A stretch of DNA of 36,405 nucleotides from Wenjunlia tyrosinilytica (GCF_014646055.1 NZ_BMMS01000028.1:72512-108916); one strand, 5' to 3'. Shown: positions 1 through 8,640, numbered from the stretch's first letter. The notes: a model not told the origin generated them from the sequence alone. A program made the numbers and translations.

Positions 1-22
1 GGCGTTGAGCCATGGCCTCCGC

Positions 23-2584
23 TCACTCGACGCCGATGGCCTTGAGCACATCGAGCTTGGCGGCACGTCCGGCGGGCCGCAGCCCGGCGAGCGCTCCGGC
101 CACCACCCCCACCAGCAGGACGACGCCCAGCCGTGGCACGGGAATGGCGAACGCGCTCGTTCCGGCGCTGTCGGCGGCCCGCACCAGGGCCCAGCCGAGG
201 AAGGCGCCGAGGCCGAGCCCGCCGACGGTGCCGAACGCGGCCACCAGCACCGACTCCCAGCGCACCATGGCCCGCAGTTGCGAACGGGTCTGGCCCACCG
301 CGCGCAGCAGGCCGAGTTCGCGGGTGCGCTCATGGACGGCCAGGGTCGCGGTGTTGGCGATACCGAGCAGGGCGATGAGCACGGCGAGGGCGAGCAGGGC
401 GTAGACGGTCGACAGCATCAAGTCGACTCCCCTGGCCGCCGACTTGGCGTATTCGGCGCGGTCCTGCACATCCGGGTGGCCGTAGCCGGCCGCGGTCTTC
501 TCCACCGCGGCCCTGCCCGCGCCGAGGGAGACACCGTCCTTGAAGGCGACGGCGACCAGGGTGTCGCGGTCCTGCACCCGGTGCGGCGCCCACGCCCGGC
601 GGGTGATGAGGTAGTCGCCCGACAGGTCGCCCCGCTCGTAGACGGCCCGGACGGTGAACGGCTGCCGCTGCCCGTCCGCGAAGACCAGTCGCGCGGTGCT
701 GCCGAGGTGCCAGCCGTGCTTGCCGGCCTCGCCGCGGGAGACGGCCACGCCCCCGGTGCCCAGCCCGTCGAGGCTTCCGCGCACCGAACCCAGGTCGATC
801 ACGTTCGCCAGGCGCCGCGGATCGGTGACGGTCAGCTCCCGTCCCCCGCCGTCGACCTTGGCGACGCCCTTGCCGAGCCCCACCGACTCACGTACCTGCG
901 GCAGTTCACCGACGGCCGGGGCCAGCCTGGGGCTGAGCCCGCTGCCGCCCGCGCCGAACGCGGGGGTGGTGATGGCGACATCGCCCGCGAACGAGCGGTC
1001 GACGGTGCGGTCCATGGTGGCCTTCAACGACGCGCCGAACACGGTGAACAGGGTGACCACGGCCACGCCCACCATCAGCGCGGTGGCGGTGGCGGCGGTG
1101 CGCTTGGGACCGCGCAGCGCGTTGCGTCCGGCCAGCGCGCCGGTCACCCCGCGCAGCCGCGGCAGGGGTGCGCCGAGGACGCGCACGGCCGCCGTGGAGG
1201 CCACCGGGCCGAGGACGACGAACGCGATCACCACCAGCACGGCGCCGGTGGCGGTGACCGGCACCTGGGGACTGCCCGAGGCGCCGACCACGGCCAGTGC
1301 GATCCCGGCCGCGCCGAGGACGGCGCCCGCCGCGGCTCGTTTCCACGAGGCACCCGAACGGTCCACCGCCGTCTCCCGCAGAGCGGCCAGCGGCGCGGTG
1401 CGGCCGGCCCTGACCGCGGGCACGAGGGCGGAGCCGACGGAGACGGTGACACCGACGGCCAGTGGCACGGCCATCGCGGCGGTGGTGATCACCATGCCGC
1501 CGGTCGGCATCCCGAACCCGAGCGCCGGGAAGAGGGCCTTGAGCCCCAGGGCCACCCCGACGCCTCCGAGCAGCCCGGCGAGGGAGGAGACCAGCCCGAC
1601 GGCGACCGCCTCGGCCAGCGTGGATCCCACCACCTGGCGGCGGGAGGCGCCGAGGGCCCTGAGCAGGGCGTTCTCACGCGTGCGCTGGGCGACGACGATC
1701 GCGAAGGTGTTGTGGATGCTGAAGGTCGCCACCAGCAGCGCGATCCCGGCGAAGACGAGGAGCAAGGTGGTGAAGACGCCGAGGAACCGGCCGGAGACCT
1801 CGTCCTGGTTCTCCTGGGTCGCGCGCTGCCCCGTGAGCACCTCGCTGCCCTTCGGCAGGAGCGGGGCGATCCGGTCCGCGACCTCGCGCTGCGAGACTCC
1901 GGAGGCCGCCCTCACCTGAATGGCGGAGGCGCGGTCGGGGCCGGTGGTGAGGTACTTCTGCGCGGTGGGCAGGGTCAGCGCGGTGAAGGTGACCTGGCCC
2001 ATGCCGTCGGCTCCGCCGAAGGTGGCGATGCCGACGATCCTCACCCGCAGGGGGTCGGGGGTCCGCACGACCGCGGTGTCGCCGACCTTCAGGCCGCCCT
2101 TCTTGGCGGCGCCCCGGTTGATGACGGCCTCGTGCTCCGACGTCGGGGCGCTGCCCTCGACCAGGTGGTAGGGGTTGAGCCTGGCGTCGGTGATCCAGTT
2201 GCCCGCCAGCGTCGGCGGTCCCTGGCCGCCCACGGGCTTGCCGTCGCTGCCGATCAGCTGGCCGGCGCCCTGGACGCTCGGCACGGCCGCGGCGACGCCG
2301 GGCACCTTGCCGAGCCTGCCGGCCAGTGATGCCCGTACCGGTTCGCGCACCCCGCCGCCCTGTCCGGCGTCGATGACGTCTGCGCTGCGCACGACGGCGT
2401 CCGTGCCGGTGTTGGCGTCGACGAACAGGGTGTCGAAGTTGGCCCGCAGGGTGTCGCCCATGACCATCGTCCCGGCCAGGAACGACACGCCGAGCAGGAC
2501 GGCGAGGAAGGTCCCCGCGAAACGGCGTTTGTGGGCGCGCAGAGCGCTGAGACTCAGTCGGAACGCGGCTCGGGTGCCGGTCAT
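23..2584 (-). CDS. FtsX/MacB-type ABC transporter permease
   Basis: Predicted 853-residue integral membrane permease of an ABC system of the MacB/LolCDE/FtsX type. These systems use cytoplasmic ATP hydrolysis to drive conformational work on the outer face of the membrane (lipid, lipoprotein or antibiotic handling) rather than classical import. Visible layout: a first membrane helix at about residues 23-42, a large extracytoplasmic domain, an FtsX domain at about 270-390 (contains RTRENALLRALGASRRQV), central helices at about 420-530, a second extracytoplasmic domain, and a C-terminal FtsX domain at about 715-800 (contains ERTRELGLLRAVGQTRSQ). The duplicated FtsX domains are normal for the long actinobacterial form. 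Its start codon overlaps the stop of the ATPase gene by 4 bp (ATGA), so the two are translationally coupled. Substrate is unknown. Confidence 0.93.
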   Translation of the reverse strand: MTGTRAAFRLSLSALRAHKRRFAGTFLAVLLGVSFLAGTMVMGDTLRANFDTLFVDANTGTDAVVRSADVIDAGQGGGVREPVRASLAGRLGKVPGVAAAVPSVQGAGQLIGSDGKPVGGQGPPTLAGNWITDARLNPYHLVEGSAPTSEHEAVINRGAAKKGGLKVGDTAVVRTPDPLRVRIVGIATFGGADGMGQVTFTALTLPTAQKYLTTGPDRASAIQVRAASGVSQREVADRIAPLLPKGSEVLTGQRATQENQDEVSGRFLGVFTTLLLVFAGIALLVATFSIHNTFAIVVAQRTRENALLRALGASRRQVVGSTLAEAVAVGLVSSLAGLLGGVGVALGLKALFPALGFGMPTGGMVITTAAMAVPLAVGVTVSVGSALVPAVRAGRTAPLAALRETAVDRSGASWKRAAAGAVLGAAGIALAVVGASGSPQVPVTATGAVLVVIAFVVLGPVASTAAVRVLGAPLPRLRGVTGALAGRNALRGPKRTAATATALMVGVAVVTLFTVFGASLKATMDRTVDRSFAGDVAITTPAFGAGGSGLSPRLAPAVGELPQVRESVGLGKGVAKVDGGGRELTVTDPRRLANVIDLGSVRGSLDGLGTGGVAVSRGEAGKHGWHLGSTARLVFADGQRQPFTVRAVYERGDLSGDYLITRRAWAPHRVQDRDTLVAVAFKDGVSLGAGRAAVEKTAAGYGHPDVQDRAEYAKSAARGVDLMLSTVYALLALAVLIALLGIANTATLAVHERTRELGLLRAVGQTRSQLRAMVRWESVLVAAFGTVGGLGLGAFLGWALVRAADSAGTSAFAIPVPRLGVVLLVGVVAGALAGLRPAGRAAKLDVLKAIGVE

Positions 2585-3348
2585 GGGCCGACCTCCTGGG
2601 GAGTGCGGCGCGCGCCGGGGGCACGGCCGTCGAAGGCCTTCATCCGGTCCAGGACCCGCTCGGCGGTGGGCTCGGGCATCCGGTCGACCAGCCGGCCGTC
2701 GGCGAGGAAGAGCACCTCGTCGGCGTGGGCTGCGGCGACCGGGTCATGCGTGACCATCACCGCGGTGCGCCCCATCTCGTGGACCGCGCGGCCGAGCAGG
2801 CCCAGGACCTCGGCACCGGAGCGCGAGTCGAGGTTGCCGGTCGGCTCGTCGGCGAAGACGACGTCCGGCCGCCCTGCGAGGGCGCGCGCGACCGCCACCC
2901 GCTGCTGCTGTCCGCCGGACAGTTCGCTGGGCCGGTGGTGCAGGCGGTCGCGCAGGCCGACCACATCCACCAGGGCGTCGATCCACTCGGGGTCGGCGGG
3001 GCGGCCGGACAGGTCCCGGGGCAGGGTGATGTTCTCCCGGACGGTCAGGGTCGGCACCAGGTTGAACGACTGGAAGACAAACCCGATCCGCTCCCGCCGA
3101 AGGACGGTCAGCTGCTTGTCGGTCAGACCGCTGAGCTCGACATCGCCGATCCGGGCGCTCCCGGAGGTGAGGGTGTCGAGGCCCGCGGCGCAGTGCATGA
3201 GCGTGGACTTGCCGGAGCCGGAGGGGCCCATGATGGCGGTGAACCCAGCGGCCGGGAAGTCGACGCTCACCCCGTCGAGGGCCCGGACCTCGGTCTCCCC
3301 CGAGCCGTAGACCTTGGCGGCGTCGACCACGCGGGCGGCGGCGGTCAT
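2581..3348 (-). CDS. ABC transporter ATP-binding protein (MacB/LolD type)
   Basis: 255-residue ATPase partner of the FtsX permease just downstream. Walker A GPSGSGKST is at residues 41-49, the signature LSGGQQQR lies near 146-153 and Walker B FADEPT near 168-173, followed by the switch histidine in MVTHDP. This is the compact LolD/MacB ATPase form. The start chosen is the ATG at 3348 because it overlaps the stop of the upstream SHOCT gene by 4 bp and gives the usual family length; an open frame continues further upstream without family similarity. The three genes form a tightly coupled operon of membrane protein, ATPase and permease. Confidence 0.94.
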   Translation of the reverse strand: MTAAARVVDAAKVYGSGETEVRALDGVSVDFPAAGFTAIMGPSGSGKSTLMHCAAGLDTLTSGSARIGDVELSGLTDKQLTVLRRERIGFVFQSFNLVPTLTVRENITLPRDLSGRPADPEWIDALVDVVGLRDRLHHRPSELSGGQQQRVAVARALAGRPDVVFADEPTGNLDSRSGAEVLGLLGRAVHEMGRTAVMVTHDPVAAAHADEVLFLADGRLVDRMPEPTAERVLDRMKAFDGRAPGARRTPQEVGP

Positions 3349-3677
3349 CGCGCACCGCCCTTGGGCTCGGCCTGCCGCTCGCTGTGCATGGCCTCGTTGA
3401 GCACCGACAGCCGCATCCAGTACTCGTTCTCGTCGATCTGCCCCTCGGCGAAGCGCCGGCCGAGCACGTCGACCGGTGAGGGCTCCGCGGGACCGGCGCC
3501 GAGGTGCCAGGGGCCGGGTCCTCGCCGGCGGGGGCCCGCGCCCCCGCGCCGGGCGGTGCGGCGCAGGAAGGTGATCAGACCGAGGACGACGACGGCCCAG
3601 ACCAGCGGGACGAACAGGATCCACGGTCCGGGGCCGTTCCAGCCCTCGTGTGCCAGCAGGGTCATCGCGGTGTCCAT
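3345..3677 (-). CDS. Small SHOCT-like single-span membrane protein
   Basis: 110-residue protein, first gene of the ABC operon. One hydrophobic segment at about residues 18-40 (contains WILFVPLVWAVVVLGLITFL) is followed by a basic linker and a C-terminal SHOCT-like helix pair at about 73-100 (VDVLGRRFAEGQIDENEY). SHOCT domains are short oligomerisation modules common at the ends of actinobacterial membrane proteins. The ATG at 3677 is preceded by GAGGAG at 6 nt spacing, which favours it over the internal ATG four codons later. The coupled stop/start with the ATPase suggests that it helps assemble or regulate the transporter; no direct function is visible. Confidence 0.8.
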   Translation of the reverse strand: MDTAMTLLAHEGWNGPGPWILFVPLVWAVVVLGLITFLRRTARRGGAGPRRRGPGPWHLGAGPAEPSPVDVLGRRFAEGQIDENEYWMRLSVLNEAMHSERQAEPKGGAR

Positions 3678-3765
3678 GGTGGGCTCCTCGGTAGGGCTTC
3701 CGCTTCCACTACCGAGACTGGCCGCGCGGGGCCGCGCGGTCGTCGTCCACCGAGCGGCACCCGGG

Positions 3766-3788
3766 GTACCACGGGAGGAGTACGGGGG
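3766..3788. promoter_or_regulatory. Candidate response-regulator site upstream of the ABC operon
   Basis: GTAC-N10-GTAC element (GTACCACGGGAGGAGTAC at 3766-3783) followed by a G run. It lies about 90 bp upstream of the SHOCT gene start. Read on this strand it shares GTAC-N8-GGAGTACGGGGG with an element upstream of the histidine kinase gene (13805-13827, other strand). The shared half site is seen directly; binding by the response regulator is inference. Confidence 0.45.
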
Positions 3789-3877
3789 GCCGTGAAGGGG
3801 GCCGACGACCCTGCGCCTGCGTCGGCGGTCGCGGTCCCGGCCGCTTTGCCGCACGGGCTCCCCGCCTCGGCGGCGCC

Positions 3878-5125
3878 CTACTCCCCCAGCGCCCCCAGCG
3901 GGTCGTCGAGGACCGGCTGCCAGGCCGCTTCCGCCGCGCCCACCAGGCCCGCGTGGTCCAGCCCCGAGGGCAGCAGGGCCACACCCCGGCCCCACAGGCT
4001 CCGGCGGGCCACCGCCGAGTGCAGCCGGTCCGGGTCGGCCGTGAGGAGGGCGGCGTGCAGGCCGCCCAGCACGATCCGGTCCGGGTTGAGGATGTTGACC
4101 AGCCCCGCGAGGCCCAGGCCCAACCGGTCGGCGAGCAGGCCGGCGGCCCTTGCGACGCCCTCGTCCGCGTACTCCTCACGGAGCAGGCGCGCGGCCTGGT
4201 GCAGCAGCGAGAACTGCGGCCCCGGCGCCCGTCCGGCCGCCTCCAGGAAGGCCAGGGGGTCGGCCTCCACGTCCAGGCATCCCCGGCTGCCGCACCGGCA
4301 GGGCCGCCCGCCCGGGTCCACCGTCAGATGGCCGACCTCGAGGGCCAGGCCGCCACTGCCGGTGTGCAGGCGACCGTCCAGCACCAGCGCCCCGCCGACA
4401 CCCCGGTGCCCGGTGGTCACATAGAGCAGGTGCCGGGACTTCGTTCCCGCGCCGTGCCGGTGCTCGGCGAGCGCGGCGAGGTTGGCGTCGTTGCCGACGA
4501 AGCACGGCAGCGGGGCGCCGTCGGGGCCGCTGAGTCCGGCGCGTTCGACCTGTTCGGTGAAGGCGGCGCGCACGGGCGCGCCGATGGACCAGGCGAGGTT
4601 CAACGGGTCCAGGGCCTCGCCCTCGGGTTCCGAGACGGCCGACGGCACGGCCAGTCCGACACCGACGCACCGCCGCGTCGAGCCCCGCAGCAGCCGCGCG
4701 CCGGCCTCGACCACCTCGCCGATGACTCCCGCCGGGTCCTCGGGCGGGGTCATACAGCCGGGAGCGGTGGCGACCACATGCCCGCCGAGCCCCACGAGGG
4801 CGGCCCGGTAGCCGTCGACGTGCACCTGCGCGGCCAGGACGACGGGGCCCTCCGGATCGACGGACAGTCCGTGCGACGGGCGCCCATGGGTGCCGGCCGC
4901 GGGCGCCGCCGGGTGGGTGTCCACCCGGATCAGGCCGAGGCTCTCCAACTCCGCGGCCACCGCGCCCGCCGTGGCCCGGGTCACTCCCAGTTCCGAGGTG
5001 AGGACGGCACGGGTGGGGGCCTGCCCGGTGTGCACCAGGGTCAGTGCCTGGCCCAGGACACCGCGGCCGCGTTCCAGCCTTGTCCGAGTCTGCGTCACTC
5101 CTCTATTCTCACTTTGTGCCGTCAC
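3878..5125 (-). CDS. ROK family transcriptional repressor (NagC/XylR type)
   Basis: 415-residue sugar-responsive regulator. An N-terminal winged helix-turn-helix at about residues 25-70 (contains RAVLTSELGVTRATAGAV) precedes a ROK/ASKHA sugar-binding domain. The ROK zinc motif CRCGSRGCLD is visible. Such proteins bind a sugar or sugar phosphate and release DNA. The gene is divergent from an MFS transporter (5116-6369), a classic repressor/transporter pair, so it probably controls that transporter and itself. The GTG at 5125 gives the longest frame but overlaps the start of the divergent gene, so its mRNA would have to be leaderless. A GTG at 5098 is an alternative but has GAGGA abutting it directly, too close for a normal ribosome site. 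Confidence 0.88.
   Translation of the reverse strand: MTAQSENRGVTQTRTRLERGRGVLGQALTLVHTGQAPTRAVLTSELGVTRATAGAVAAELESLGLIRVDTHPAAPAAGTHGRPSHGLSVDPEGPVVLAAQVHVDGYRAALVGLGGHVVATAPGCMTPPEDPAGVIGEVVEAGARLLRGSTRRCVGVGLAVPSAVSEPEGEALDPLNLAWSIGAPVRAAFTEQVERAGLSGPDGAPLPCFVGNDANLAALAEHRHGAGTKSRHLLYVTTGHRGVGGALVLDGRLHTGSGGLALEVGHLTVDPGGRPCRCGSRGCLDVEADPLAFLEAAGRAPGPQFSLLHQAARLLREEYADEGVARAAGLLADRLGLGLAGLVNILNPDRIVLGGLHAALLTADPDRLHSAVARRSLWGRGVALLPSGLDHAGLVGAAEAAWQPVLDDPLGALGE
5080..5116 (+). promoter_or_regulatory. Promoter of the MFS gene, leaderless
   Basis: TTGTCC at 5080-5085 and TATTCT at 5104-5109 with an 18-bp spacer match the -35/-10 pattern of the main sigma factor. Transcription would begin near 5116, exactly at the GTG start of the MFS gene, giving a leaderless message. 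The element sits inside the 5' end of the divergent ROK gene, so a repressor bound here would affect both genes. Confidence 0.55.
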
Positions 5126-6369
5126 TAAACAAAATCCGCCCGTCCCTGCGGCGACTGCGTGTCGCCCTCACTGTCTTCTTCGCCCTCGACGGCTTCGTCT
5201 TCGCCGGCTGGGTCGTCCGCATACCCGCCATCAAGCGGCAGGTCGGCGCCTCCGCGGGGGAGCTCGGCATGGCCCTGCTCGGCGTGTCGGCCGGTGCGGT
5301 GCTCACCATGGTGGTCACCGGGTGGCTGTGCACCCGCTTCGGCAGCCACGCCGTCACCGTCGCCTGCGGCGTCCTGCTCTCCCTCAGCATCGCACTGCCG
5401 CCGCTGACCCACTCCGCGCTCGCCCTCGGCCTGGTCCTCCTCGTCTTCGGCGCGGCGTACGGCGGGATGAATGTGTCGATCAACAGTGCCGCGGTGGAAC
5501 TCGTCACCGCCCTGCGGCGGCCCGTGATGCCCACGTTCCACGCCGCGTTCAGCCTCGGCGGTCTGCTCGGCGCCGGGCTGGGCGCCCTGGTGGCCCCGTA
5601 TCTGACCCCTACCCGCCACCTGCTCGTGCTGACCGCGGTGGGCCTGGCCACCACGGCGGTGAGCGGCGCCGTCATGCTGCGCAGCCGGATCGCGGCCGTC
5701 CCTGGCGACGAGAGCACCGCACCCGCGCCCCGCACCGGCCGGGCCCCGCTGATCGTGGCACTGTTCGGCCTCATCGCCCTGTGCACGGCCTACGGCGAGG
5801 GCGCGCTGGCCGACTGGGGAGCGCTCCACATCGAGCAGGACCTGCACACGGGGCCGGGGGCGGCGGCGGCCGGCTACGCCGCGTTCTCCCTGGCGATGAC
5901 GGCGGGCCGGCTGTCCGGGACCCGGCTGCTGGAGCGGACCGGGCAGACCACGGCGCTGGCGCTGGGCGGGCTGACCGCCGCGGCCGGGATGCTGGTCGCC
6001 TCGCTGGCACCGCTGACCTGGCTGGTGATCGCCGGATTCGCCGTCACCGGACTGGGGCTGGCGAACATCTTCCCCATAGCCGTCGCCCGTGCCGGAGCCC
6101 TCGCCGGGCCGGGCGGAGTGGCGACGGCCTCCACGTTCGGCTACTCGGGGATGCTGCTGGGGCCGCCCGCGATCGGGTTCCTCGCCGACCAGGTCGGCCT
6201 GCCGACCGCCCTGACCACGGTGGCCCTGCTGGCGGCCCTCGCGGCGGCCGTCGCCTACGCCGTGCGCGGGACTGCGCGACAATCGGCGCATGGAGTTCCA
6301 GGAGCACCTCGAGGCATTGCGCAGGGAGGGCGAACTGCTGGCTGCGGCAGCGGCCCGCGGCGGCCCTGA
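5116..6369 (+). CDS. MFS transporter (sugar/fucose-permease-like)
   Basis: 417-residue major facilitator with about 12 hydrophobic segments. It starts VPSLNKIRPSLRRLRVALTV and the first helix contains FFALDGFVFAGWVVRIPAIK, typical of the FucP/YbjJ-like actinobacterial MFS group. The GTG at 5116 is chosen because a good -10 box lies 6 nt upstream; the frame also stays open further upstream, but without transporter similarity. It is paired with a divergent ROK repressor, so a sugar or glycoside substrate, or export of a sugar-like compound, is plausible. The last 30 or so residues are polar and overlap the next gene by 80 bp in another frame, an unusually long same-strand overlap. Confidence 0.87.
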   Translation: MPSLNKIRPSLRRLRVALTVFFALDGFVFAGWVVRIPAIKRQVGASAGELGMALLGVSAGAVLTMVVTGWLCTRFGSHAVTVACGVLLSLSIALPPLTHSALALGLVLLVFGAAYGGMNVSINSAAVELVTALRRPVMPTFHAAFSLGGLLGAGLGALVAPYLTPTRHLLVLTAVGLATTAVSGAVMLRSRIAAVPGDESTAPAPRTGRAPLIVALFGLIALCTAYGEGALADWGALHIEQDLHTGPGAAAAGYAAFSLAMTAGRLSGTRLLERTGQTTALALGGLTAAAGMLVASLAPLTWLVIAGFAVTGLGLANIFPIAVARAGALAGPGGVATASTFGYSGMLLGPPAIGFLADQVGLPTALTTVALLAALAAAVAYAVRGTARQSAHGVPGAPRGIAQGGRTAGCGSGPRRP

Positions 6370-7054
6370 CGCATACGTCCCGACCTGCCCCGAGTGGGCC
6401 GTGCGCGACCTCGTCCACCACACGGGCGGGGTGCACCGCTGGGCGGCCGCCTATGTGCTGGAACAGCGCACCGAGGCGATGGACGAGGCGCAGGAGCGGG
6501 AGGTCTTCGGCCCGATGCCGGACGACGCGGACCTGCTGCCGTGGTTCCGCGAGGGGCTGGAGCGTGTCCTCGGCGCCCTGCGCGGGGCGGCGCCCGACCT
6601 GGACTGCTGGTACTTCCTCGCCTCTCCCTCACCGAGGCAGTTCTGGGCACGGCACCAGGCGCACGAGACGGCGATCCACCGGGTCGACGCCGAGGCGGCG
6701 GCGGGGGACGGGCTCTCCCCCGTTCCCGCGGACTTCGGCGCCGACGGGGTGGACGAGCTGGTGAGCTGTTTCCACACCCGCCCGTTCAGTCGCCTGCGCG
6801 CCGACGGACCGCGCCTGCTGCACCTGCGGGCGACGGACGCCGGTGACACCGCGGCGGACTGGTACGTGCACCTCTCGCTGGACGCGCCGACCGTGGAGCG
6901 GGACAGCGAGCAGACCCCTGACTGCACGGTCAGCGGCCCGGCCGAGGCGCTCTATCTGACGCTGTGGAACCGCTCCCTGCCCGACCTCCTCGAGGTCGAG
7001 GGCGACGCCTCCCTGCTGGAGCTGTGGCGCGAGCGCTCGGCGATCACCTGGTAG
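6290..7054 (+). CDS. Maleylpyruvate isomerase N-terminal domain protein (mycothiol-dependent family)
   Basis: 254-residue protein of the DinB/maleylpyruvate-isomerase fold. Family members use mycothiol as cofactor or carry out unknown thiol transfers. The N-terminal four-helix domain carries a histidine in LVHHTGGVHR (43/44) and the pair E126/H130 in the HETAIHRVDAE motif, the usual metal ligands. A C-terminal MDMPI domain follows from about residue 165. It starts inside the end of the MFS gene. A GACAAT box 6 nt before the ATG could give a leaderless transcript of its own; no Shine-Dalgarno sequence is visible. The substrate cannot be told from sequence. Confidence 0.85.
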   Translation: MEFQEHLEALRREGELLAAAAARGGPDAYVPTCPEWAVRDLVHHTGGVHRWAAAYVLEQRTEAMDEAQEREVFGPMPDDADLLPWFREGLERVLGALRGAAPDLDCWYFLASPSPRQFWARHQAHETAIHRVDAEAAAGDGLSPVPADFGADGVDELVSCFHTRPFSRLRADGPRLLHLRATDAGDTAADWYVHLSLDAPTVERDSEQTPDCTVSGPAEALYLTLWNRSLPDLLEVEGDASLLELWRERSAITW

Positions 7055-7129
7055 CGGCCGCTCGCCGCAAACTCCCCCGGCGTCCGCTCGCGTTCCCCCA
7101 TGTCCGCCCATCCGGTACGGTCCCGACCC

Positions 7130-7158
7130 TTGACCGTATTGGTCTAGGCCAATACTGT
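7130..7158 (+). promoter_or_regulatory. Chitinase promoter with embedded DasR-like operator
   Basis: TTGACC at 7130-7135 and TACTGT at 7153-7158 with a 17-bp spacer form a well-matched vegetative promoter. The spacer holds ATTGGTCTAGGCCAAT (7138-7153), which closely resembles the DasR responsive element consensus ACTGGTCTAGACCAGT and is a near-perfect palindrome. In Streptomyces DasR (GntR family) represses chitinase and N-acetylglucosamine genes until aminosugar phosphates accumulate. Occupancy here would block RNA polymerase directly. Confidence 0.82.
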
Positions 7159-7242
7159 CCTGTCTTCACGAGCACGGCTCTTGACGCTCGACGATCCCAC
7201 TCGGACCACCGCCTCATGAGGCGTTTCACAGGGAAGAGCCCC

Positions 7243-8598
7243 ATGCCCCGAAGACTTCTCGGCAGGTTCGCCGCGGCCGCCTGCTCGCTGTCCCTGCTCG
7301 TCGCGCTGCCCGCTCTCATGCCGTCGGCGCAGGCGGACACAGGCGGGCACCACCATCCCTCCCCCGCCTACAAGCGTGTCGGCTACTTCACCCAGTGGGG
7401 CGTCTACGGGCGCGACTACCAGGTCAAGGACCTGGTCACCAGCGGTACCGCCGCGAAGCTGACCCACCTCAACTACGCGTTCGCCAACGTCGGTCCGGAC
7501 GGAAAGTGCTTCGAGGCGTCCGTCCCCGGTGAGGGCGACCCCTGGGCCGACTACCAGCGTCCCCTGGGAGCCGAGGACTCCGTGGACGGCACGGCGGACA
7601 CCGCCGGCCAGGCGCTCGCCGGGAACTTCAACCAGCTCCGCCAGCTCAAGGCGAAGTATCCGCGTCTGAAGACGCTGATATCGATCGGCGGCTGGAGCTG
7701 GTCCACGCACTTCTCCGACGCCGCCCTCACACCGGCCTCCCGCAAGGCGTTCGTGGCGTCGTGCGTCGACCTGTTCATCAAGGGCAATCTGCCGCTGCTC
7801 GACGGGCGCGGCGGCCCCGGCTCCGCGGCCGGCCTCTTCGACGGCATCGACATCGACTGGGAGTGGCCGGGCTCCCCCGGTGACACCGACACGGTCCACC
7901 GCCCGGAGGACAAGCGGAACTTCACCGCGCTCGTCGCCGAATTCCGGCGCCAGCTCGACGCCTACGGCCGCAAGGGGCACAAGCACTACGAGCTGACGGC
8001 GTTCCTGCCCGCCTCGCCGAAGGCGATGGACGCCGGCTTCGAGGCCCGGAAGATCTTCCGCGACCTCGACTTCGGGACGGTGCAGGGCTACGACTTCCAC
8101 GGCGGCTGGGACAGCGCGACCAACCAGCAGTCCTCGCTGCGGGTGCCCGCGGGCTCGCCGACCTCCGCCGACGACTCCAGCGTCGACCAGACCGCGGGCG
8201 ACTGGCTCCACCGGGGCGCGCCCGCCTGCAAGATCGTGGTCGGTGTGCCGTTCTACGGGCGCGGCTGGACGGGTGTGACAGGGGGCGGCGACGGCCTCTT
8301 CCAGCCGGCCACGGGTCCGGCACCCGCCACGTGGGAGGCGGGCTACGAGGACTACAAGCAGTTGAAGAAGCTCGCGGACTCGGGCTCCTTCACCGTCCAC
8401 CGCGACCAGCGGGCGGGCCACGCCTGGCTGTTCGACGGGAAGACGTTCTGGACGTACGACGACCCGAAGGTACTGCGGGCCAAGACCTCCTACATCCGCC
8501 GCCACCACCTGGGTGGAGCGATGATCTGGTCCCTGGACGGGGACACCTCCGACGGTGAGCTCATCGCGGCCGTGGACCGGGGGCTCGGCCACCGCTGA
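7243..8598 (+). CDS. Secreted family 18 glycoside hydrolase (chitinase)
   Basis: 451-residue endochitinase-type enzyme that cleaves beta-1,4-linked N-acetylglucosamine polymers outside the cell. A signal peptide (MPRRLLGRF, hydrophobic core, then PSAQA before DTGG) covers residues 1 to about 30. The GH18 barrel shows SIGGWSWS and the catalytic motif DGIDIDWEW at 200-208, with E207 as acid/base and D205 assisting. No carbohydrate-binding or fibronectin module is attached, so this is a single-domain form. The ATG at 7243 is chosen because GGGAAGAG lies just upstream and the signal peptide begins there; an ATG at 7216 is less likely. A DasR-like operator sits in its promoter, and a strong hairpin follows the stop codon. 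Confidence 0.95.
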   Translation: MPRRLLGRFAAAACSLSLLVALPALMPSAQADTGGHHHPSPAYKRVGYFTQWGVYGRDYQVKDLVTSGTAAKLTHLNYAFANVGPDGKCFEASVPGEGDPWADYQRPLGAEDSVDGTADTAGQALAGNFNQLRQLKAKYPRLKTLISIGGWSWSTHFSDAALTPASRKAFVASCVDLFIKGNLPLLDGRGGPGSAAGLFDGIDIDWEWPGSPGDTDTVHRPEDKRNFTALVAEFRRQLDAYGRKGHKHYELTAFLPASPKAMDAGFEARKIFRDLDFGTVQGYDFHGGWDSATNQQSSLRVPAGSPTSADDSSVDQTAGDWLHRGAPACKIVVGVPFYGRGWTGVTGGGDGLFQPATGPAPATWEAGYEDYKQLKKLADSGSFTVHRDQRAGHAWLFDGKTFWTYDDPKVLRAKTSYIRRHHLGGAMIWSLDGDTSDGELIAAVDRGLGHR

Positions 8599-8606
8599 CC
8601 GCCAAG

Positions 8607-8640
8607 GGCGGGGCCGCGACAGGGAGCTCGCGGCCCCGCC
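8607..8640 (+). terminator. Hairpin terminator after the chitinase
   Basis: A perfect 13-bp inverted repeat (GGCGGGGCCGCGA at 8607-8619 pairs with 8628-8640) with an 8-nt loop lies 8 bp after the chitinase stop. There is no U tract, as is common in streptomycetes. It may also serve the convergent gene that ends at 8682. Confidence 0.8.

Noticed and set aside
5-2329. Long plus-strand frame of 774 codons opposite the FtsX permease
   Set aside because: It is rich in G, H, R, D and Q without hydrophobic cores and mirrors the real permease gene; a typical antisense shadow in high-GC DNA.
5126-5140. -10 box GATTTT for the ROK regulator
   Set aside because: The spacing would fit a leaderless GTG at 5125, but the hexamer is a poor match and no -35 is present.
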